From NCBI RefSeq assembly GCF_003003995.1, contig NZ_PVWF01000014.1, positions 1 through 59,571 on the forward strand: a DNA stretch of 59,571 nucleotides. The letters run 5' to 3'. The position numbers and the translations under genes are program-made. A model generated the notes under the pieces. That model was not told the origin of the DNA. It worked only from the letters and a program-made list of their open reading frames with translations, and ran no database searches. Source of the DNA: Pleurocapsa sp. CCALA 161. Lineage in GTDB: Bacteria; Cyanobacteriota; Cyanobacteriia; Cyanobacteriales; Xenococcaceae. This document shows, piece after piece, positions 37,302 through 50,139 of this stretch; within the stretch, counting starts at the first letter, position 1; the number at the start of each line of letters is the position of its first letter.

Positions 37302-40300
37302 TTAAATGTCTTCGTCATCTATGGTAGAACCATCAAAACTCGCTAAATCCCTGGCTGTTTGGTCGTCTAAGATCATGTTTTCATCGTCACTAATATTTTT
37401 ATATGAGCGACGTAGGTTAGATTCTGAATTAATGCTGATATCTTCTGACAAACGATAAGATTCAAAATCATCACCATAACCATAGACCGCATTACTCCGC
37501 ATTCCCCCGTCTAAATCTCCACGACCCATTGGTTCATCAAGAGTATTAAATCCAGTCCCAGCGGGAATTAGACGACCAATAATTACATTTTCTTTCAACC
37601 CTCTAAGCCAATCAGACTTTCCTTCAATAGCTGCTTCAGTCAAAACTCTAGTAGTCTCTTGGAAAGAAGCCGCCGAAATAAAGCTATCAGTATTCAGAGA
37701 AGCTTTAGTAATACCTAATAATACAGGGGTGTATTGAGCAGGTGCGCCTCCAGTAATGGACATTGCCTCATTGACCTGTTCAATCTGACGCAACTCCAGC
37801 AACTCTCCAGGCAGAATAATCGTGTCTCCACCGTCGTCAACTCTGACTTTGGCAGTCATTTGCTTAACAATCACTTCGATGTGCTTATCAGAAATATCAA
37901 TACCTTGACTTTGATATACAGACTGCACTTGGCGTACTAAAAATAGCTGGGCTTTTTGTAATCCAATCAAAGAAGCTTCGTAACAGCCTTTTTCTGGGAG
38001 ATGATAGTTAAAGTAAGTCTCTAAAATTTCATGAGGATTAGCAGGACCATCAGTTAAAGGCTGTCCCGCCTCAACCACTTGACCGTCACTAACAATCGCA
38101 TTTTGCCCAGGTTTGATGGGATAGTCACTAACCACACCATCTTCCTCAATAATTTTAATATCGACAGTTTCATTTTCTTCGTAGACTACCTGACAAACAC
38201 CAGAGTTACGGCTTAAAATACAGCCTTCTTTAGGTTTACGAGCTTCCAGTAACTCTTCAATTCGTGGTAAACCTTGAATAATATCACCAGTTTTTGAACG
38301 CTCAAAGACCAGTAGTACTAAGTTATCACCACGCTGTACCAGGTCACCATGATCGATATGCAGTACAGCACCTTGAGACACACGGTAAGGACGAGTATGA
38401 CGCAAGACTACCGTAGTTTTTCCTGCTTGCTCGTTAATATTGATTACCTGACCTGAATTTTCTAGAGTCACTCCTTCAGTCAGCTTGCTGCCAGAAACCA
38501 TGAGGTCACCTTTTTTGAAGCTACATTCGCTCTGAGGGATATCTAATTCGTGAGTGACTACATCACTGTCCCGCACAATTAAGATACGGCGAATTGCCTC
38601 AGAGCCTTCACGAATCCCCTGAACTTCTCCCTCTGATTTACACAGAATTTCTGTCCGAGCAATAGTTGCTCCCTTGACAATTTCTTCACCGTCTTCAACT
38701 AGTACTCTAGTTTGAATCTCACCGCTATGGGGATCTACATCAGTATCTCTTCTAAGAACTAACGATTCTAAGATTACCATTTGCAGTCTTTGAGTATCAG
38801 GATTATCCTCGTCAGGCTGTAGCTCAATATCCGCACTAAGATTAGCAACAATATCACTAGCTTCGGTAGTGTCAATTTCCAAGACTAACTGAGTACTCAA
38901 CAGGGATAAACTGTTTACCGACTTGACTCGTTCGCCATCTTTGTAGAAGAGTCTCTGTACAGAGCGCAATTCGATTTGACGACCATCATCTTGATTAATT
39001 GACGCTTGAGAAGGAATTGAAGGTCTATCGGCTACAGGAAATTCTTTGACAGGACGTAAAATCAAGGCTATACCTTCAGTAGTTTCCACCACTTCACCAT
39101 ATCGAAGCTCTTGGGTAATAACTCCTGGTAATACTTCCGTCCCAGGCTGAATTAACTGTTCGTGCCATTCGTTTTTAGGATCATCTATTTGATGAATTTC
39201 TCCTGGCTTAATGATGATTTCTCGCAGAATATCGTTTTTCTGCACTACTTCGGCAATACCTGAAGATTGACAGAAAACATCTTTAACAACTTCTGCTCCC
39301 GCTTCAACAAACTCGCCATCTTCAACGATTAAAAGAGAAATATCTTTGTTGACTTCATGGCTTTCTTCAGGAATCCAAAGTAAAGTTCCACCCTGTTCTA
39401 TTTCATACCCTTGCTTACGATTTCCTTTGCCGACAGTGATCCCACCGTACTTGATGATACCTCCTGTTTCAGTTTTATAAAAATCGTCAATTAGTTCGGC
39501 AACAACCTGCTTATTCTGTACTTTTGTGCCAGGAGCAGTTTTAAGTAAGAACTTGAGATCGTCAGCAGTGGTGATAATATACTGTTCGCGACCACCATCA
39601 CTTTCCACCCTAACTTTTGCCTGGTCAAGAGATACTGAAGCAGTCACAATCTCAATTTCACGGCTATCGCGAATCATTCTAACTACACCACCGTTGGCAG
39701 CAGTCAGTCTAGTCTGCGCCAGGAGATCACCTGGTTTTACCCTGTCGCCGTTTTTAACCAAAGCTTCTGCACCAGGAAGTAAATTATATACTTCTCCTGA
39801 TAACACCCACAGCAGACCGCCTCTTTGGGCAATTCGGGTAGTATTGCCTTGACGATCTTTCTTATCTTCAGGTATTAAGTCAGCAAAAAGAATTTCTCCT
39901 GCCAAATCAGAACTTACATCCTTGGCAGCTTTTTCAGTTGATTTTTGTACTTTAGCCATTGCTACTTCAACTAGTAACTGACCTTTTTTGACTTCTTCTC
40001 CATTCTTGACATAGATTAAAGAGCCAGCAGTCAACGCGGTGTTCACAGTTTTTCCCTTGTGAGGAACTAGCTTAATATCACCAATAGTTTCTACTTGGTT
40101 TCTTTCGTCCCCGTGACGAGTACGGATTTGACGAGTGCTTAAACCGTCGCCAAATTCAACTTTTCCATCGGCTTTGGCTCTAATCTGACGAGCTACTTCT
40201 CCTGTAAACACCCCTCCAGTGTGGAAGGTGCGCATAGTTAACTGAGTTCCAGGTTCACCAATAGATTGGGCGGCAATAATTCCTACCGCTTCCCCCATGT

Positions 40301-41225
40301 CAACCATGTGTCCATGAGCGAGACTCCAACCATAGCACTGTTGACAAACTGAACGAGCAGCTTCGCAAGTAAGAGGGGAACGTACCATCACTTCTTCGAC
40401 GCGATCGCCAATTTTAATGGCTAAATCCTGATCGATCGCTTGATTGCGGGTGGCGATTACTTCCCCTGTTTGATCATCGATCGCGTCACTAGCTAAGACT
40501 CGACCCAAAAGGCGATCGGAAAGATTGATTAAAGTGCGATCGCCATCTTTCATGGCTTTCAGACTAATACTGCGTTGAGTTCCACAGTCTACTTCTCGCA
40601 CGATTACGTCCTGGGAAACGTCCACTAAACGACGAGTCAAGTACCCAGAGTCAGCGGTTCTTAAGGCAGTATCTACCAGACCTTTGCGCGCACCGTAAGA
40701 GGAAATAATATATTCGGTTACGGTCAATCCTTCACGGAAATTAGTTTTAATTGGTAAGTCAATAATCTCTCCTTGAGGATCGGCCATCAAACCACGCATT
40801 CCCACCAGTTGACGCACCTGAGATAAATTACCTCGCGCACCGCTAAACGCCATCATATAAACGGAATTGAGGGGGTCGGTCTCACGAAAGTTGGTGACTA
40901 CCTCATCCTTGAGATTTTCTGAAGTGCTGTTCCAAGTATCAATTACTTTTTGGAAACGTTCTACCTCAGTAATTTCTCCTCTAGCATAGCGTGCTTCCGT
41001 TTCTCTAATTTCTCCTTCGGCAGCTTCTAACAGTTCTGCTTTAATAGGTGGTACTTTTAAGTCATCAACGCTGATAGAAACCCCTGCTATCGTCGCATAG
41101 CGAAATCCTAATTCTTTTAAAGAATCAGCTACAGTCGCACTATGAGCCGAGCCATATTCAGTGAAGGCTGATGCCATCAGTTTTTTCAAACGACCCTTAT
41201 CAACGATGTGGTTATAAAATTTCAT
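37302..41225 (-). CDS. rpoC2: RNA polymerase beta-double-prime subunit
   Basis: C-terminal part of the split beta-prime subunit of cyanobacterial RNA polymerase, 1307 residues. The N-terminal region contains the second zinc site ([15 protein letters not shown], about 285-299) and the trigger-loop region [16 protein letters not shown] (about 323-338). The middle is a large cyanobacteria-specific insertion (SI3) of sandwich-barrel hybrid motifs. The C-terminal part contains [13 protein letters not shown]. Last gene of the rpoB-rpoC1-rpoC2 unit, 56 bp after rpoC1. Confidence 0.98.
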   Translation of the reverse strand: MKFYNHIVDKGRLKKLMASAFTEYGSAHSATVADSLKELGFRYATIAGVSISVDDLKVPPIKAELLEAAEGEIRETEARYARGEITEVERFQKVIDTWNSTSENLKDEVVTNFRETDPLNSVYMMAFSGARGNLSQVRQLVGMRGLMADPQGEIIDLPIKTNFREGLTVTEYIISSYGARKGLVDTALRTADSGYLTRRLVDVSQDVIVREVDCGTQRSISLKAMKDGDRTLINLSDRLLGRVLASDAIDDQTGEVIATRNQAIDQDLAIKIGDRVEEVMVRSPLTCEAARSVCQQCYGWSLAHGHMVDMGEAVGIIAAQSIGEPGTQLTMRTFHTGGVFTGEVARQIRAKADGKVEFGDGLSTRQIRTRHGDERNQVETIGDIKLVPHKGKTVNTALTAGSLIYVKNGEEVKKGQLLVEVAMAKVQKSTEKAAKDVSSDLAGEILFADLIPEDKKDRQGNTTRIAQRGGLLWVLSGEVYNLLPGAEALVKNGDRVKPGDLLAQTRLTAANGGVVRMIRDSREIEIVTASVSLDQAKVRVESDGGREQYIITTADDLKFLLKTAPGTKVQNKQVVAELIDDFYKTETGGIIKYGGITVGKGNRKQGYEIEQGGTLLWIPEESHEVNKDISLLIVEDGEFVEAGAEVVKDVFCQSSGIAEVVQKNDILREIIIKPGEIHQIDDPKNEWHEQLIQPGTEVLPGVITQELRYGEVVETTEGIALILRPVKEFPVADRPSIPSQASINQDDGRQIELRSVQRLFYKDGERVKSVNSLSLLSTQLVLEIDTTEASDIVANLSADIELQPDEDNPDTQRLQMVILESLVLRRDTDVDPHSGEIQTRVLVEDGEEIVKGATIARTEILCKSEGEVQGIREGSEAIRRILIVRDSDVVTHELDIPQSECSFKKGDLMVSGSKLTEGVTLENSGQVININEQAGKTTVVLRHTRPYRVSQGAVLHIDHGDLVQRGDNLVLLVFERSKTGDIIQGLPRIEELLEARKPKEGCILSRNSGVCQVVYEENETVDIKIIEEDGVVSDYPIKPGQNAIVSDGQVVEAGQPLTDGPANPHEILETYFNYHLPEKGCYEASLIGLQKAQLFLVRQVQSVYQSQGIDISDKHIEVIVKQMTAKVRVDDGGDTIILPGELLELRQIEQVNEAMSITGGAPAQYTPVLLGITKASLNTDSFISAASFQETTRVLTEAAIEGKSDWLRGLKENVIIGRLIPAGTGFNTLDEPMGRGDLDGGMRSNAVYGYGDDFESYRLSEDISINSESNLRRSYKNISDDENMILDDQTARDLASFDGSTIDDEDI

Positions 41226-41281
41226 TTTGTGGTTTTTCTTCTAGCTACTAAAACGTTGTAATTTGAGGCTGACAAGCTTTT

Positions 41282-43165
41282 TTATACTGCTGCGGACAGG
41301 GCATCTTGTACAGTCTTGTTATAAATAATGCGACCCACGGTAGTATTTATGTATTGAGAAATTTGTTCTCCTTCAGGGGATCTCCTCACAAATCTTTCGC
41401 GGTAATATTCGATTTTGCTGCCGTCACCCAAGTCTTCTGCTTCGATTACCTCCGTATCAGGGTTTTCTGTAACTACTTCTCCTTCGTAACGCAACCAAAC
41501 ACGAGCATGAAGATCTATCTGTCCCTGTTCATAGGCTTTAATCGCATCATCTAAATTGCCGAAACGACGACCTGTTCCCCTAACTGCTTTTGGATCTTCG
41601 GCGGTCAGATAATAGCAGCCTAAAACCATATCTTGAGATGGCGCTACAATAGGTCTACCTGTTGCGGGAGACAAGATATTATGGCAAGCCAGCATCAACA
41701 ATCTAGCTTCAGCTTGAGCTTCTAAAGATAGAGGAACGTGAACCGCCATTTGATCGCCGTCGAAGTCAGCGTTAAAAGCAGGGCAAACCAAGGGATGAAG
41801 TTGAATTGCTCTTCCCTCTACCAAAATTGGTTCAAATGCTTGAATACCCAAACGGTGTAGAGTTGGTGCTCGGTTGAGCATGACGGGATGTCCCGCAATA
41901 ACCTCTTTTAAAACTTCATAGACGCTGGAATCGTTGCGCTGGATCAGTTTTTTGGCCGCCTTAATGTTATTAACCATGCCGCTATTAATTAGGCGATGAA
42001 TAACGAAGGGCTGAAACAGTTCGATCGCCATTTCCCTGGGCAACCCACATTGATAGATCTTCAGCTTTGGCCCGACGACAATTACCGAACGTCCAGAGTA
42101 GTCTACCCGTTTGCCCAGTAAGTTCTGACGAAAACGCCCCTGTTTTCCTTCAATAATGTCTGATAAAGATTTTAGAGGACGATTATTTGCTCCCACCACA
42201 GTACGACCACGACGACCATTATCGATTAGAGCATCCACTGCTTCTTGCAACATCCGTTTCTCGTTGCGGACAATAATCTCAGGCGCGAGGATCTCTTGCA
42301 GTCTGGCTAGACGATTATTACGGTTAATTACCCGACGATAGAGATCATTAAGATCAGAAGTAGCAAAACGACCACCATCTAGCTGCACCATCGGGCGCAA
42401 ATCTGGCGGAATCACAGGAATGGCATTTAGCACCATCCATTCTGGGCGAGAACCTGTGGCGACAAAGTTATCAATAACCCGTAAACGTTTAATTAGCTTG
42501 GCTCTTTTCTGTCCTTTGGCATCGGCAATTTGCTCTCGCAGTTTTTCCGCTTCTTCTTCTAAAGCAACTTCTTCTAAAAGCCTTTGTACTGCTTCTGCAC
42601 CAATACCAACTTCCACCCCAACTAGTTCAGAATCTTCACTATAAAGCTGGTCTTCAATTTCAATCCATTGATCTTCGGTGAGCAGTTGTTTAGCCGAGAG
42701 ATTTCCCGCATTACCAGGATCGAGAACTACATAGGCGTTAAAGTACACTACCTGCTCCACATCTCGCAGAGGCATATCTAACAAGATGCTTAAATAACTA
42801 GGAATACCCTTAAGATACCAAACGTGAGTTACGGGGGCTGCTAATTTAATGTAGCCCATACGATGACGACGCACCCGTGACTCGGTTACTTCCACACCAC
42901 AGCGTTCGCAAACAATACCACGATGGCGCACGCGCTTATACTTACCGCAATGGCACTCCCAGTCTTTAGCAGGACCAAAAATACGTTCACAAAATAAACC
43001 ATCCATTTCTGGTTTAAGGGTACGGTAATTAATGGTTTCAGGCTTGGTCACCTCCCCGACTAACTGACCGTTGGGCAAGGTTCTTTCTCCCCACTGGCGA
43101 ATTCGCTCTGAAGATGCAATACCGATTTTGACGTAATCGAATCTTTGTTCTATTTGATTTCTCAT
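41282..43165 (-). CDS. rpoC1: RNA polymerase gamma subunit
   Basis: N-terminal part of the split beta-prime subunit, 627 residues. Zinc ribbon Cys71, Cys73, Cys86 and Cys89 (CHCG...CERC) and the catalytic magnesium site [12 protein letters not shown] (about 465-476) are intact. The rpoC1/rpoC2 split is diagnostic for cyanobacteria and plastids. Located 116 bp after rpoB. Confidence 0.98.
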   Translation of the reverse strand: MRNQIEQRFDYVKIGIASSERIRQWGERTLPNGQLVGEVTKPETINYRTLKPEMDGLFCERIFGPAKDWECHCGKYKRVRHRGIVCERCGVEVTESRVRRHRMGYIKLAAPVTHVWYLKGIPSYLSILLDMPLRDVEQVVYFNAYVVLDPGNAGNLSAKQLLTEDQWIEIEDQLYSEDSELVGVEVGIGAEAVQRLLEEVALEEEAEKLREQIADAKGQKRAKLIKRLRVIDNFVATGSRPEWMVLNAIPVIPPDLRPMVQLDGGRFATSDLNDLYRRVINRNNRLARLQEILAPEIIVRNEKRMLQEAVDALIDNGRRGRTVVGANNRPLKSLSDIIEGKQGRFRQNLLGKRVDYSGRSVIVVGPKLKIYQCGLPREMAIELFQPFVIHRLINSGMVNNIKAAKKLIQRNDSSVYEVLKEVIAGHPVMLNRAPTLHRLGIQAFEPILVEGRAIQLHPLVCPAFNADFDGDQMAVHVPLSLEAQAEARLLMLACHNILSPATGRPIVAPSQDMVLGCYYLTAEDPKAVRGTGRRFGNLDDAIKAYEQGQIDLHARVWLRYEGEVVTENPDTEVIEAEDLGDGSKIEYYRERFVRRSPEGEQISQYINTTVGRIIYNKTVQDALSAAV

Positions 43166-43281
43166 TGTTAATTAAAAATTTAAGAATTAGGAGGAATTAA
43201 TTATTGCTTGACCAGAAATGAAGGTATCAGAAGCATTGTCACTGTCCTTATCCTTCATCCCTTATGGTTTATCCTGTGTAA

Positions 43282-46200
43282 TTAGACTTCTTCAGTTAAT
43301 TCCTCTCTTTGCAAAGATTCGTAAGTAGGTCGGTTAGGAGTGCGACGAGGGGTATCTGCCATCAAATCGACTTCTACGTCGCGACTACTACCATCTTCTT
43401 GCGCCTCTAGCTTGTGTACTGCTATATCCAGTCCCAAAGACTGTAGTTCGCGCATCAATACTTTGAAGGATTCTGGAGTTCCTGGGCGAGGAATGGGTTT
43501 TCCTTTAACAATTGAGTTTAGGGCCTCGTTACGTCCTTGCATATCATCAGACTTAACTGTTAGCAACTCTTGCAGAGTATAGGCTGCACCATAAGCTTCC
43601 AATGCCCATACCTCCATCTCTCCAAAACGTTGTCCACCCTGCTGTGCTTTACCACCCAAAGGCTGTTGGGTTACCAACGAGTAAGGTCCTGTAGAACGAG
43701 CGTGAATCTTGTCATCTACTAGGTGAACCAGCTTGAGCATGTATGCTTTGCCTATGGTCACAGGACGAGCAAACTTTTCTCCTGTACGTCCATCAAAGAC
43801 CTGAATTTTCCCTGGATTTTCTTCATCATAAACCCAAGATTTGCCTGGCTTGCGGGCTGCATCCTGAATCTTGCCGTGTACAGTTTCTCTTGATGCTTCC
43901 TTGCCATACATCTCATCAAAAGGCATCATTTTAAAGCGAGTAGCCAGGTTTTCACCTGCCCAGCCCAAAAGACATTCGAATACTTGTCCTACGTTCATTC
44001 GTGAAGGCACACCTAGAGGATTTAAGGCAATATCAATTGGTGTACCGTCGGGTAGATAGGGCATATCTTCAATCGGCAAGATGCGGGAGATAATCCCTTT
44101 ATTACCGTGACGACCAGCCATTTTATCTCCTACCTGAATCTTGCGTTTTTGAGCAACGTAGATCCGCACCACCATATTAGCGCCAGGAGGCAGTTCATCC
44201 CCCTGCTCTCTAGTGAAAACTCGAACATCAACTACGCGCCCTTTTTCTCCGTTAGGCACTCTTAAGGAATTATCCCGTACGTCTCTAGCTTTTTCACCAA
44301 AAATTGCTCTGAGCAGCTTTTCTTCAGGAGGCTGATCTGATTCTCCTTTGGGGGTTACTTTCCCTACTAGGATCTCACCTGCTTCTACCCAAGCCCCAAT
44401 ATGGATAATGCCTCGTTCATCTAAATTACGTAGAGCATCTTCCCCAACATTAGGAATTTCGCGGGTAATTTCTTCTGGTCCTAATTTTGTTTGTCGAGCT
44501 TCAATTTCAAACTTCTCAACGTGAATACTGGTGTAGACATCGTCATACACGAGACGCTCACTAATTAGAATGGCATCTTCGTAATTGTAGCCTTCCCAAG
44601 GCATATAAGCGATCAGCACATTTTGCCCGAGTGCTAATTCCCCTCCTTCTGTGGATGAACCATCTGCTAGTACTTGACCAGGAACTACATCTTCTCCTGC
44701 ATACACTAGAGGACGCTGGTTTAAACAGGTATCTTGGTTAGAGCGCTGATACTTTTGCAGCTTATAAACAATTTCTTCTCCAGGTTGGGGAGCATATAAG
44801 CCGTTATTGCCTTCTTCAACTCTAACTCGCACAACTTCTGCATCTACGTAAGTAACAATACCGTGAGTACGCGAAACTACTACCATTCCAGAGTCACGGG
44901 CTGCTTGAGCCTCTAGCCCCGTACCCACCAAAGGACGTTCAGGACGCAGCAACGGCACTGCTTGACGCTGCATGTTAGAACCCATTAGGGCGCGGTTAGC
45001 ATCATCATGTTCGAGGAAGGGAATTAGACTAGTTGCTACCGAAACAATTTGTACAGGGGAAATTGCCACATAATCTACTTCTTCAGGATCGCAGGTGGAA
45101 AATTCCTGGCGATAACGAATAGCGATAGTTTCACCCAGGATATAGCCATCATCATCGGTAGCTACGTCTCCAGGAGCAACTCTCATATCGTCTTCTTCAT
45201 CAGCAGTGAGATAGACGGCATCTTCATTTTTCAAGACTCGACCGCTCTCGACACGATAATAAGGAGTAGAAATAAAGCCATAGGAATTAACACGGGCATA
45301 GGTTGCCAGGGAACCAATTAAACCAGCGTTTGGACCTTCAGGAGTTTCTACAGGGCAAATTCGACCATACTGAGTAGGGTGAATATCTCGCACGGCAAAA
45401 CCTGCTCTTTCTCTAGTTAAGCCACCAGGACCTAAAGCCGAAAGGCGACGTTTATGAGTCAACTCGGCTAAAGGATTGGTTTGATCCATAAACTGAGATA
45501 GCTGAGATGAACCAAAAAATTCTTTGATGGCTGCAACCAAAGGCTTGGGATTAACCAGTGCGGCGGGAGTCAAACTATTGGCTTCACTAACCGTCATTCT
45601 CTCGCGAATAATGCGCTCTAAACGGTTTAAGCCGACGCGGACTTGGTTTTGTAATAACTCTCCAACCGATCGCACTCGGCGATTTCCCAAGTGGTCAATG
45701 TCATCGGTACTACCACCATCGAATTCAAGGTTAATTAGGTAAGCTACTGCTGCTAGTATATCCGTAGTAGTTAATACTCTAGTGGTATCGGGAACGGTTA
45801 GGCGTAACTTTTTATTCAGTTTGTAACGACCAACTCTGCCCAAGTCGTAACGTTTGGAATCAAAAAAGCGAGACTCTAATAATTGTTGTCCACCGCTTAC
45901 CGTAGGAGGTTCCCCTGGACGTAATTTACGATACAGCTCTAGTAGCGCTTCTTCTTCACTAGGATTACCTTCTTTGTCTAAAGTCTTTTGATAAAAATCG
46001 GGGTGACGAATACCGTCTAGGATCTCGTTATCGCTTAAGCCGATCGCTTTAAGTAAAACCTGAGCTGAAAGTTTACGAGTCTTATCAATTCTGACCCAAA
46101 CTAAACCATTTTTGTCCGTCTCAAACTTCAGCCATGCACCACGATTAGGAATCAAAGAAGCAGAGTAGGTACGGCGACCATTCTTATCAGTTTCTGATTT

Positions 46201-46593
46201 ATAGTAAACTCCAGGCGATCGCACAATTTGATTAACGATAACTCGTTCTGCGCCATTAATAATGAATGTTCCGCGATCTGTCATTAAGGGAAGATCGCCC
46301 ACAAAAACTTCCATTTCCTTAATTTCGCCACTTTCTTTGTCAATTAGGCGAGTAGGAACATATACCTGCACATTATAGGTACTATCACGACGTTTTGCTT
46401 CTTCCATCGAGTACTTTGGTTCTTTAAGCCGATAGTTCTCCCCCATAAAATGCAGTTCAAACTTACCCGTATAGTCAGTAATTGGGGAAAAGCTATTAAG
46501 CTCCTCAATTAATCCCTCTTCCAGAAACCAACGAAAGCTAGAACGTTGAATCTCAATTAAGTCTGGTAGCAGATTGTAAGTCAAATTAGTCAT
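43282..46593 (-). CDS. rpoB: RNA polymerase beta subunit
   Basis: 1103 residues, the usual cyanobacterial length. It contains the rifampicin-region core [32 protein letters not shown] (about 825-836) and the C-terminal [16 protein letters not shown]. No unusual rif-region residue stands out by eye. First of the three polymerase genes, 82 bp after tatD on the same strand. Confidence 0.98.
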   Translation of the reverse strand: MTNLTYNLLPDLIEIQRSSFRWFLEEGLIEELNSFSPITDYTGKFELHFMGENYRLKEPKYSMEEAKRRDSTYNVQVYVPTRLIDKESGEIKEMEVFVGDLPLMTDRGTFIINGAERVIVNQIVRSPGVYYKSETDKNGRRTYSASLIPNRGAWLKFETDKNGLVWVRIDKTRKLSAQVLLKAIGLSDNEILDGIRHPDFYQKTLDKEGNPSEEEALLELYRKLRPGEPPTVSGGQQLLESRFFDSKRYDLGRVGRYKLNKKLRLTVPDTTRVLTTTDILAAVAYLINLEFDGGSTDDIDHLGNRRVRSVGELLQNQVRVGLNRLERIIRERMTVSEANSLTPAALVNPKPLVAAIKEFFGSSQLSQFMDQTNPLAELTHKRRLSALGPGGLTRERAGFAVRDIHPTQYGRICPVETPEGPNAGLIGSLATYARVNSYGFISTPYYRVESGRVLKNEDAVYLTADEEDDMRVAPGDVATDDDGYILGETIAIRYRQEFSTCDPEEVDYVAISPVQIVSVATSLIPFLEHDDANRALMGSNMQRQAVPLLRPERPLVGTGLEAQAARDSGMVVVSRTHGIVTYVDAEVVRVRVEEGNNGLYAPQPGEEIVYKLQKYQRSNQDTCLNQRPLVYAGEDVVPGQVLADGSSTEGGELALGQNVLIAYMPWEGYNYEDAILISERLVYDDVYTSIHVEKFEIEARQTKLGPEEITREIPNVGEDALRNLDERGIIHIGAWVEAGEILVGKVTPKGESDQPPEEKLLRAIFGEKARDVRDNSLRVPNGEKGRVVDVRVFTREQGDELPPGANMVVRIYVAQKRKIQVGDKMAGRHGNKGIISRILPIEDMPYLPDGTPIDIALNPLGVPSRMNVGQVFECLLGWAGENLATRFKMMPFDEMYGKEASRETVHGKIQDAARKPGKSWVYDEENPGKIQVFDGRTGEKFARPVTIGKAYMLKLVHLVDDKIHARSTGPYSLVTQQPLGGKAQQGGQRFGEMEVWALEAYGAAYTLQELLTVKSDDMQGRNEALNSIVKGKPIPRPGTPESFKVLMRELQSLGLDIAVHKLEAQEDGSSRDVEVDLMADTPRRTPNRPTYESLQREELTEEV

Positions 46594-46675
46594 GAAGATG
46601 ATAGTTGTACGATGTTTTACTGGTTCGGCTAGTCAACAAAGATAGCGTTAGAGAAAAATTTGCTTGATTGTTTTA

Positions 46676-47464
46676 TTATTTAGTTTTTAATTGGATGCCA
46701 AATAACCGACAGGCATTAGCAGTGGTCTGTTCGGCAATGATTTCTAAAGAAGTCTCCCGTAGTTGAGCAATATACTTGGCTACGTATAGCACGTAGGCAG
46801 GCTCGTTAGTTTCACCTCTTTTGGGAACTGGAGCTAGAAAAGGACAGTCTGTTTCAATTAATAAGCGATCGCTAGGAACCATTTTGGCTGCTGCTTGAAC
46901 CTGTTTAGCATTTTTAAAAGTTACAATTCCGCTGTAGCTGATATAAAACCCCAGATCGAGAAACCATTGGGTTTCTATTTCATTCCCCCCCCAACAGTGC
47001 ATCACTCCTTTGAGCGAACCTTCCTGATGGCAAAAATCTGTTAATACTTCTTTTAGTTTAGCTGCTGCATCGCGACAATGGATAATCACGGGAAGATCCA
47101 GCTTTTTCGCTATGCTTAGTTGTTCTTGTAGAGCTACAATCTGCTGTTGTTGATTGTCGGCTTTATAGAAATCCAATCCAGTTTCGCCAATCGCCACTAC
47201 TCGACGATCAGAAGCTGCCTGAGTTTCAATCTCATTCGCCGTATTATCATGCCACTTATGAACATCCAAAGGATGTAAACCCACCGCAAACGATAATTCA
47301 GGGAAACGATCTGCAATAGACTGTATTCCCTGAAATTCCATTGGCTCGACACATGAATGTACGAGATGAGCTACACCTGCTTCCTGCCAGCGTTGCCTTA
47401 ACGAGGTTAAATTCCCCTGAAAAACATCAAAATTGATGTGAACATGGGTATCTATTAACTGCAT
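46676..47464 (-). CDS. tatD: TatD family metal-dependent hydrolase
   Basis: A 262-residue TIM-barrel DNase/hydrolase. Metal ligands are visible in DTHVHINFD (HxH), GETGLDFY (Glu), IIHCRDA, HCWGG and ETDCPFLAP (Asp). TatD-type enzymes act as 3'-5' exonucleases or deoxyribonucleases in repair. Located between rpsT and rpoB, a conserved cyanobacterial order. Confidence 0.93.
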   Translation of the reverse strand: MQLIDTHVHINFDVFQGNLTSLRQRWQEAGVAHLVHSCVEPMEFQGIQSIADRFPELSFAVGLHPLDVHKWHDNTANEIETQAASDRRVVAIGETGLDFYKADNQQQQIVALQEQLSIAKKLDLPVIIHCRDAAAKLKEVLTDFCHQEGSLKGVMHCWGGNEIETQWFLDLGFYISYSGIVTFKNAKQVQAAAKMVPSDRLLIETDCPFLAPVPKRGETNEPAYVLYVAKYIAQLRETSLEIIAEQTTANACRLFGIQLKTK

Positions 47465-47524
47465 TTATACCTGGTGTATTGCTTGGTTATTTTGCTTATT
47501 TTTGAGAGAGAGCCTGAAAAAGCA

Positions 47525-47560
47525 ATTATTTTTGATCTTAATTCTCAAGATCAAAATAAT
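47525..47560 (-). terminator. Hairpin between rpsT and tatD
   Basis: The inner stem TTTTGATCTT pairs with AAGATCAAAA (10 bp, 47530-47539 with 47547-47556), then one bulge and four more pairs, with a 7-nt loop. On the minus strand TGCTTTTTC follows. It is a likely terminator or attenuator that would let rpsT be made in excess of the downstream genes. Confidence 0.55.
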
Positions 47561-47592
47561 TTTAGATTTTATCTTGGTATATTAAGCTAGTT

Positions 47593-47883
47593 TTAGACCG
47601 CAGTTGCCTGCTTTAAAACCCTGGCAATACGAGATTTTTTTCTCGCACCGTTATTTCGATGCAACACTTTACGTTTTACAGCTTTATCAATTTTGCTGTA
47701 AGCTTCGGACATAGCATTATTAACCACTTCCATGTTTTCAGAAGTTGGTTCGGCTGTGTAAGCTTCTACCGCGCTAAAATACTTTTTAGTCAGAGTTTTA
47801 AGGGAAGACTTGTATGTCTTATTGCGTAGACGGTTGCGCTCTGCTGTTTTGATCCGTTTGATTGCCGATTTAGAGTTAGCCAC
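47593..47883 (-). CDS. rpsT: 30S ribosomal protein S20
   Basis: 96 residues, basic, with [21 protein letters not shown] at the N-terminus and [12 protein letters not shown] at the end. The start codon is GTG (47883), a common feature of rpsT genes and one tied to autoregulation in E. coli. Head of the rpsT-tatD-rpoBC1C2 cluster. Confidence 0.96.
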   Translation of the reverse strand: MANSKSAIKRIKTAERNRLRNKTYKSSLKTLTKKYFSAVEAYTAEPTSENMEVVNNAMSEAYSKIDKAVKRKVLHRNNGARKKSRIARVLKQATAV

Positions 47884-48141
47884 AGTTTTTTAAACAGAAA
47901 TTGCTGGTTAAGTAATTAATTCTGGAATTACACATAGAATTGGATTTTAAAGTCTAGCAAGTATTTCCACTTAATGTCAAGTTGTTTTAAAAACTTGATT
48001 GATAGCGCTCAACTAAGAATTGACGATGAAATTCGCGTTAAGCTAGGACAAGAGTGGCTTTCTTACTGTAAAGATTCATATAATAAATTAGAAGTAAAAG
48101 TTTACTTCTGTGTAAAAGCTCAAATGGATATGGGGATCTCG

Positions 48142-49437
48142 ATGCTGCGAATAATTGATGATCGGCAAACTGAGGCACAAACAGAAATAAAACGAATCAG
48201 CGATCGCAACAATGGTGATGACGTTCAGCCCAAAGAAGCAGTTGTTCGGGAAATTGTTGCCAACGTCAAGCAAAATGGCGATCGCGCTTTGTTAGAATAC
48301 ACTGAAAAATTTGATCGACAAATTTACACTGCCGATCAGCTAAGAGTTAGAGGCTCAGAGCTAGACGCTGCTTATCAACAAATATCCAAAGATTTACTGA
48401 GTGCAATTCAGATCGCCTGCCAAAAAATTGAAGCTTTTCATCGTCAGCGAGTTCCTAAATCCTGGGTACAGTTTGAAGAAGACGATGTGGTTTTAGGTAA
48501 GCGTTATACCCCTGTAGATCGAGCAGGGCTGTATGTGCCTGGGGGAAGGGCAGCATACCCTAGCACTGTTTTAATGAATGCTATCCCTGCCAAGGTAGCC
48601 CAAGTTCCCCGCATAGTAATGGTTACGCCCCCTGGTCAGGATGGAAAAATTAATCCCGCAGTATTAGTGGCTGCACAAGAAGCGGGAGTAGAAGAAATTT
48701 ACCGAGTTGGTGGGGCGCAGGCAGTTAGCGCACTGGCTTATGGAACTCAAACCATTCCCAAAGTGGATGTAATCACCGGTCCTGGCAATATTTACGTTAC
48801 CCTCGCTAAGAAAATGGTTTATGGGACAGTAGGGATAGATTCTTTAGCAGGACCTTCGGAGGTGCTGGTGATTGCCGACGAACAGGCTAATCCAGTCTAT
48901 GTGGCTGCGGATCTACTAGCTCAAGCAGAACACGATCCGATGGCTGCCGCTATTTTAATTACCACTAGTAAAGAATTAGCTCAAAAAGTACAGCATGAAG
49001 TTACTTATCAGCTAGCCGAGCATCCACGCAAAATTTTAACGGAAAAAGCGATCGCTAATTATGGTTTGATCGTTGTTGTAGACTCCCTAGCAGAAGCAGC
49101 AGAATTGTCTAACTTGTTTGCTCCCGAACATTTAGAACTAGAAGTAGCAGAACCGTGGGACTTAATTGAGCAAATTCGTCACGCGGGGGCAATATTTATT
49201 GGCAACTCGACTCCAGAAGCAACTGGAGATTATTTAGCAGGACCAAATCATACTTTACCAACATCAGGAGCAGCTCGTTATGCTTCAGCTTTAGGAGTAG
49301 AAACTTTTATGAAGCATTCTAGCTTGATTCAATATTCAGCAACTGCTTTGAAAAAAATGTCTAGCACTATTCAAATTCTAGCTCAGGCAGAAGGCTTGCC
49401 CTCCCATGCTAATTCAGTCAAGTTTAGGACTGAATAA
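48142..49437 (+). CDS. hisD: Histidinol dehydrogenase
   Basis: Last steps of histidine synthesis: NAD-dependent oxidation of L-histidinol to histidine. I use ATG 48142 (MLRIIDDRQ), preceded by GGGG. The longer frame from 47974 adds 56 residues with no family similarity. At 431 residues it has standard length. Signatures are GPGNIYVTLAKK, the zinc/active region AEHDPMAAAIL and NHTLPTSGAARY. Not part of a visible his operon. Confidence 0.95.
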   Translation: MLRIIDDRQTEAQTEIKRISDRNNGDDVQPKEAVVREIVANVKQNGDRALLEYTEKFDRQIYTADQLRVRGSELDAAYQQISKDLLSAIQIACQKIEAFHRQRVPKSWVQFEEDDVVLGKRYTPVDRAGLYVPGGRAAYPSTVLMNAIPAKVAQVPRIVMVTPPGQDGKINPAVLVAAQEAGVEEIYRVGGAQAVSALAYGTQTIPKVDVITGPGNIYVTLAKKMVYGTVGIDSLAGPSEVLVIADEQANPVYVAADLLAQAEHDPMAAAILITTSKELAQKVQHEVTYQLAEHPRKILTEKAIANYGLIVVVDSLAEAAELSNLFAPEHLELEVAEPWDLIEQIRHAGAIFIGNSTPEATGDYLAGPNHTLPTSGAARYASALGVETFMKHSSLIQYSATALKKMSSTIQILAQAEGLPSHANSVKFRTE

Positions 49438-49496
49438 AATCTTTTAATGAATTTTAATTAAATTGATCAGTTAAATTAATCAGTTGAATTTTTACT

Positions 49497-49607
49497 ATGT
49501 CTTTAGCAGAAGAAACCGAATTATCTTTAATAAAAGTTAAGTTACGCCATAATTCGGCTATTTTTGTCGCTAGCCAAAATAAATCTGTTATAATTCAAAA
49601 TCGATAA
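49497..49607 (+). CDS. Possible 36-residue ORF
   Basis: ATG 49497 to TAA 49607 encodes 36 residues, with the start MSLAEETELSLIKVKL. No similarity is known to me. Its 3' half overlaps the likely tRNA-Ser promoter, and there is no ribosome binding site. Listed only because it fills the gap between hisD and the tRNA. Confidence 0.15.
   Translation: MSLAEETELSLIKVKLRHNSAIFVASQNKSVIIQNR
49564..49594 (+). promoter_or_regulatory. Putative promoter of tRNA-Ser
   Basis: TTGTCG (49564-49569) and TATAAT (49589-49594) are separated by 19 bp. The perfect -10 box is 24 bp before the tRNA, which would leave a leader of about 18 nt. The spacer is slightly long for a sigma-70 promoter. Confidence 0.4.
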
Positions 49608-49618
49608 ACCAGTAACTT

Positions 49619-49707
49619 GGAGAGGTGGCTGAGCGGTTGAAAGCGGCTCCCTGCTAAGGAGTTATGGGGTGTAAACTTCATCGGGGGTTCGAATCCCCCC
49701 CTCTCCG
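49619..49707 (+). tRNA. tRNA-Ser (anticodon GCU)
   Basis: An 89-nt class II tRNA. The acceptor stem GGAGAGG pairs with CCTCTCC (49700-49706), with discriminator G. The anticodon loop CTGCTAA gives anticodon GCT (49653-49655), reading AGC/AGU. A long variable arm and the T-loop TTCGAAT are present. The 3' CCA is not encoded. Confidence 0.96.
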
Positions 49708-50139
49708 TTCTAGATAGATGCTTGGCTTCAAAGCTTTTCATCTCACAAAAAAATTGTGATTAGTATAGATTTGCTCATCATCGCTCCGCACTCAGAGTAA
49801 TTACATTTTTACTTTCATTTTTACTTTGATGTTGCTCAAGCTACTTATAAGTAAAAATACTGATTGACTTAAGTAGAAGCACATAAATTATTGATCGAGC
49901 GCTGCATTAACTTTGTCAGAGACAAACAGGTTTGATGTTTCTGCTTCACTAACCGATCTATCAGATAATTGTGCATAAATATTGTGATTAGACGTGAACT
50001 TTAACTAGGCTTTAAATAATCAAAGTGTTTTGATTAACTTTAGATTAGTTAAGCGTAAAAATACTTCAAAAGTTAAAAATCAGTATTATTCTAAGTAATA
50101 ATATTTAAATGGAAATACTGAAAGGAACTTTTAAGGTTT
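49708..50139. other. Intergenic region tRNA-Ser / receiver-like gene
   Basis: 432 bp, AT-rich. It contains a 10-bp inverted repeat ATTTTTACTT (49817-49826) / AAGTAAAAAT (49849-49858) with a 22-nt loop, which may be a regulatory hairpin or terminator. No ORF was seen. Confidence 0.45.

Noticed and set aside
47974-48141. Upstream extension of hisD
   Set aside because: The 56 extra residues are unlike HisD and have no ribosome binding site; ATG 48142 fits family length.
49604-49720. Integrative element attachment at tRNA-Ser
   Set aside because: No integrase, no repeated tRNA 3' end and no mobile genes around the tRNA.
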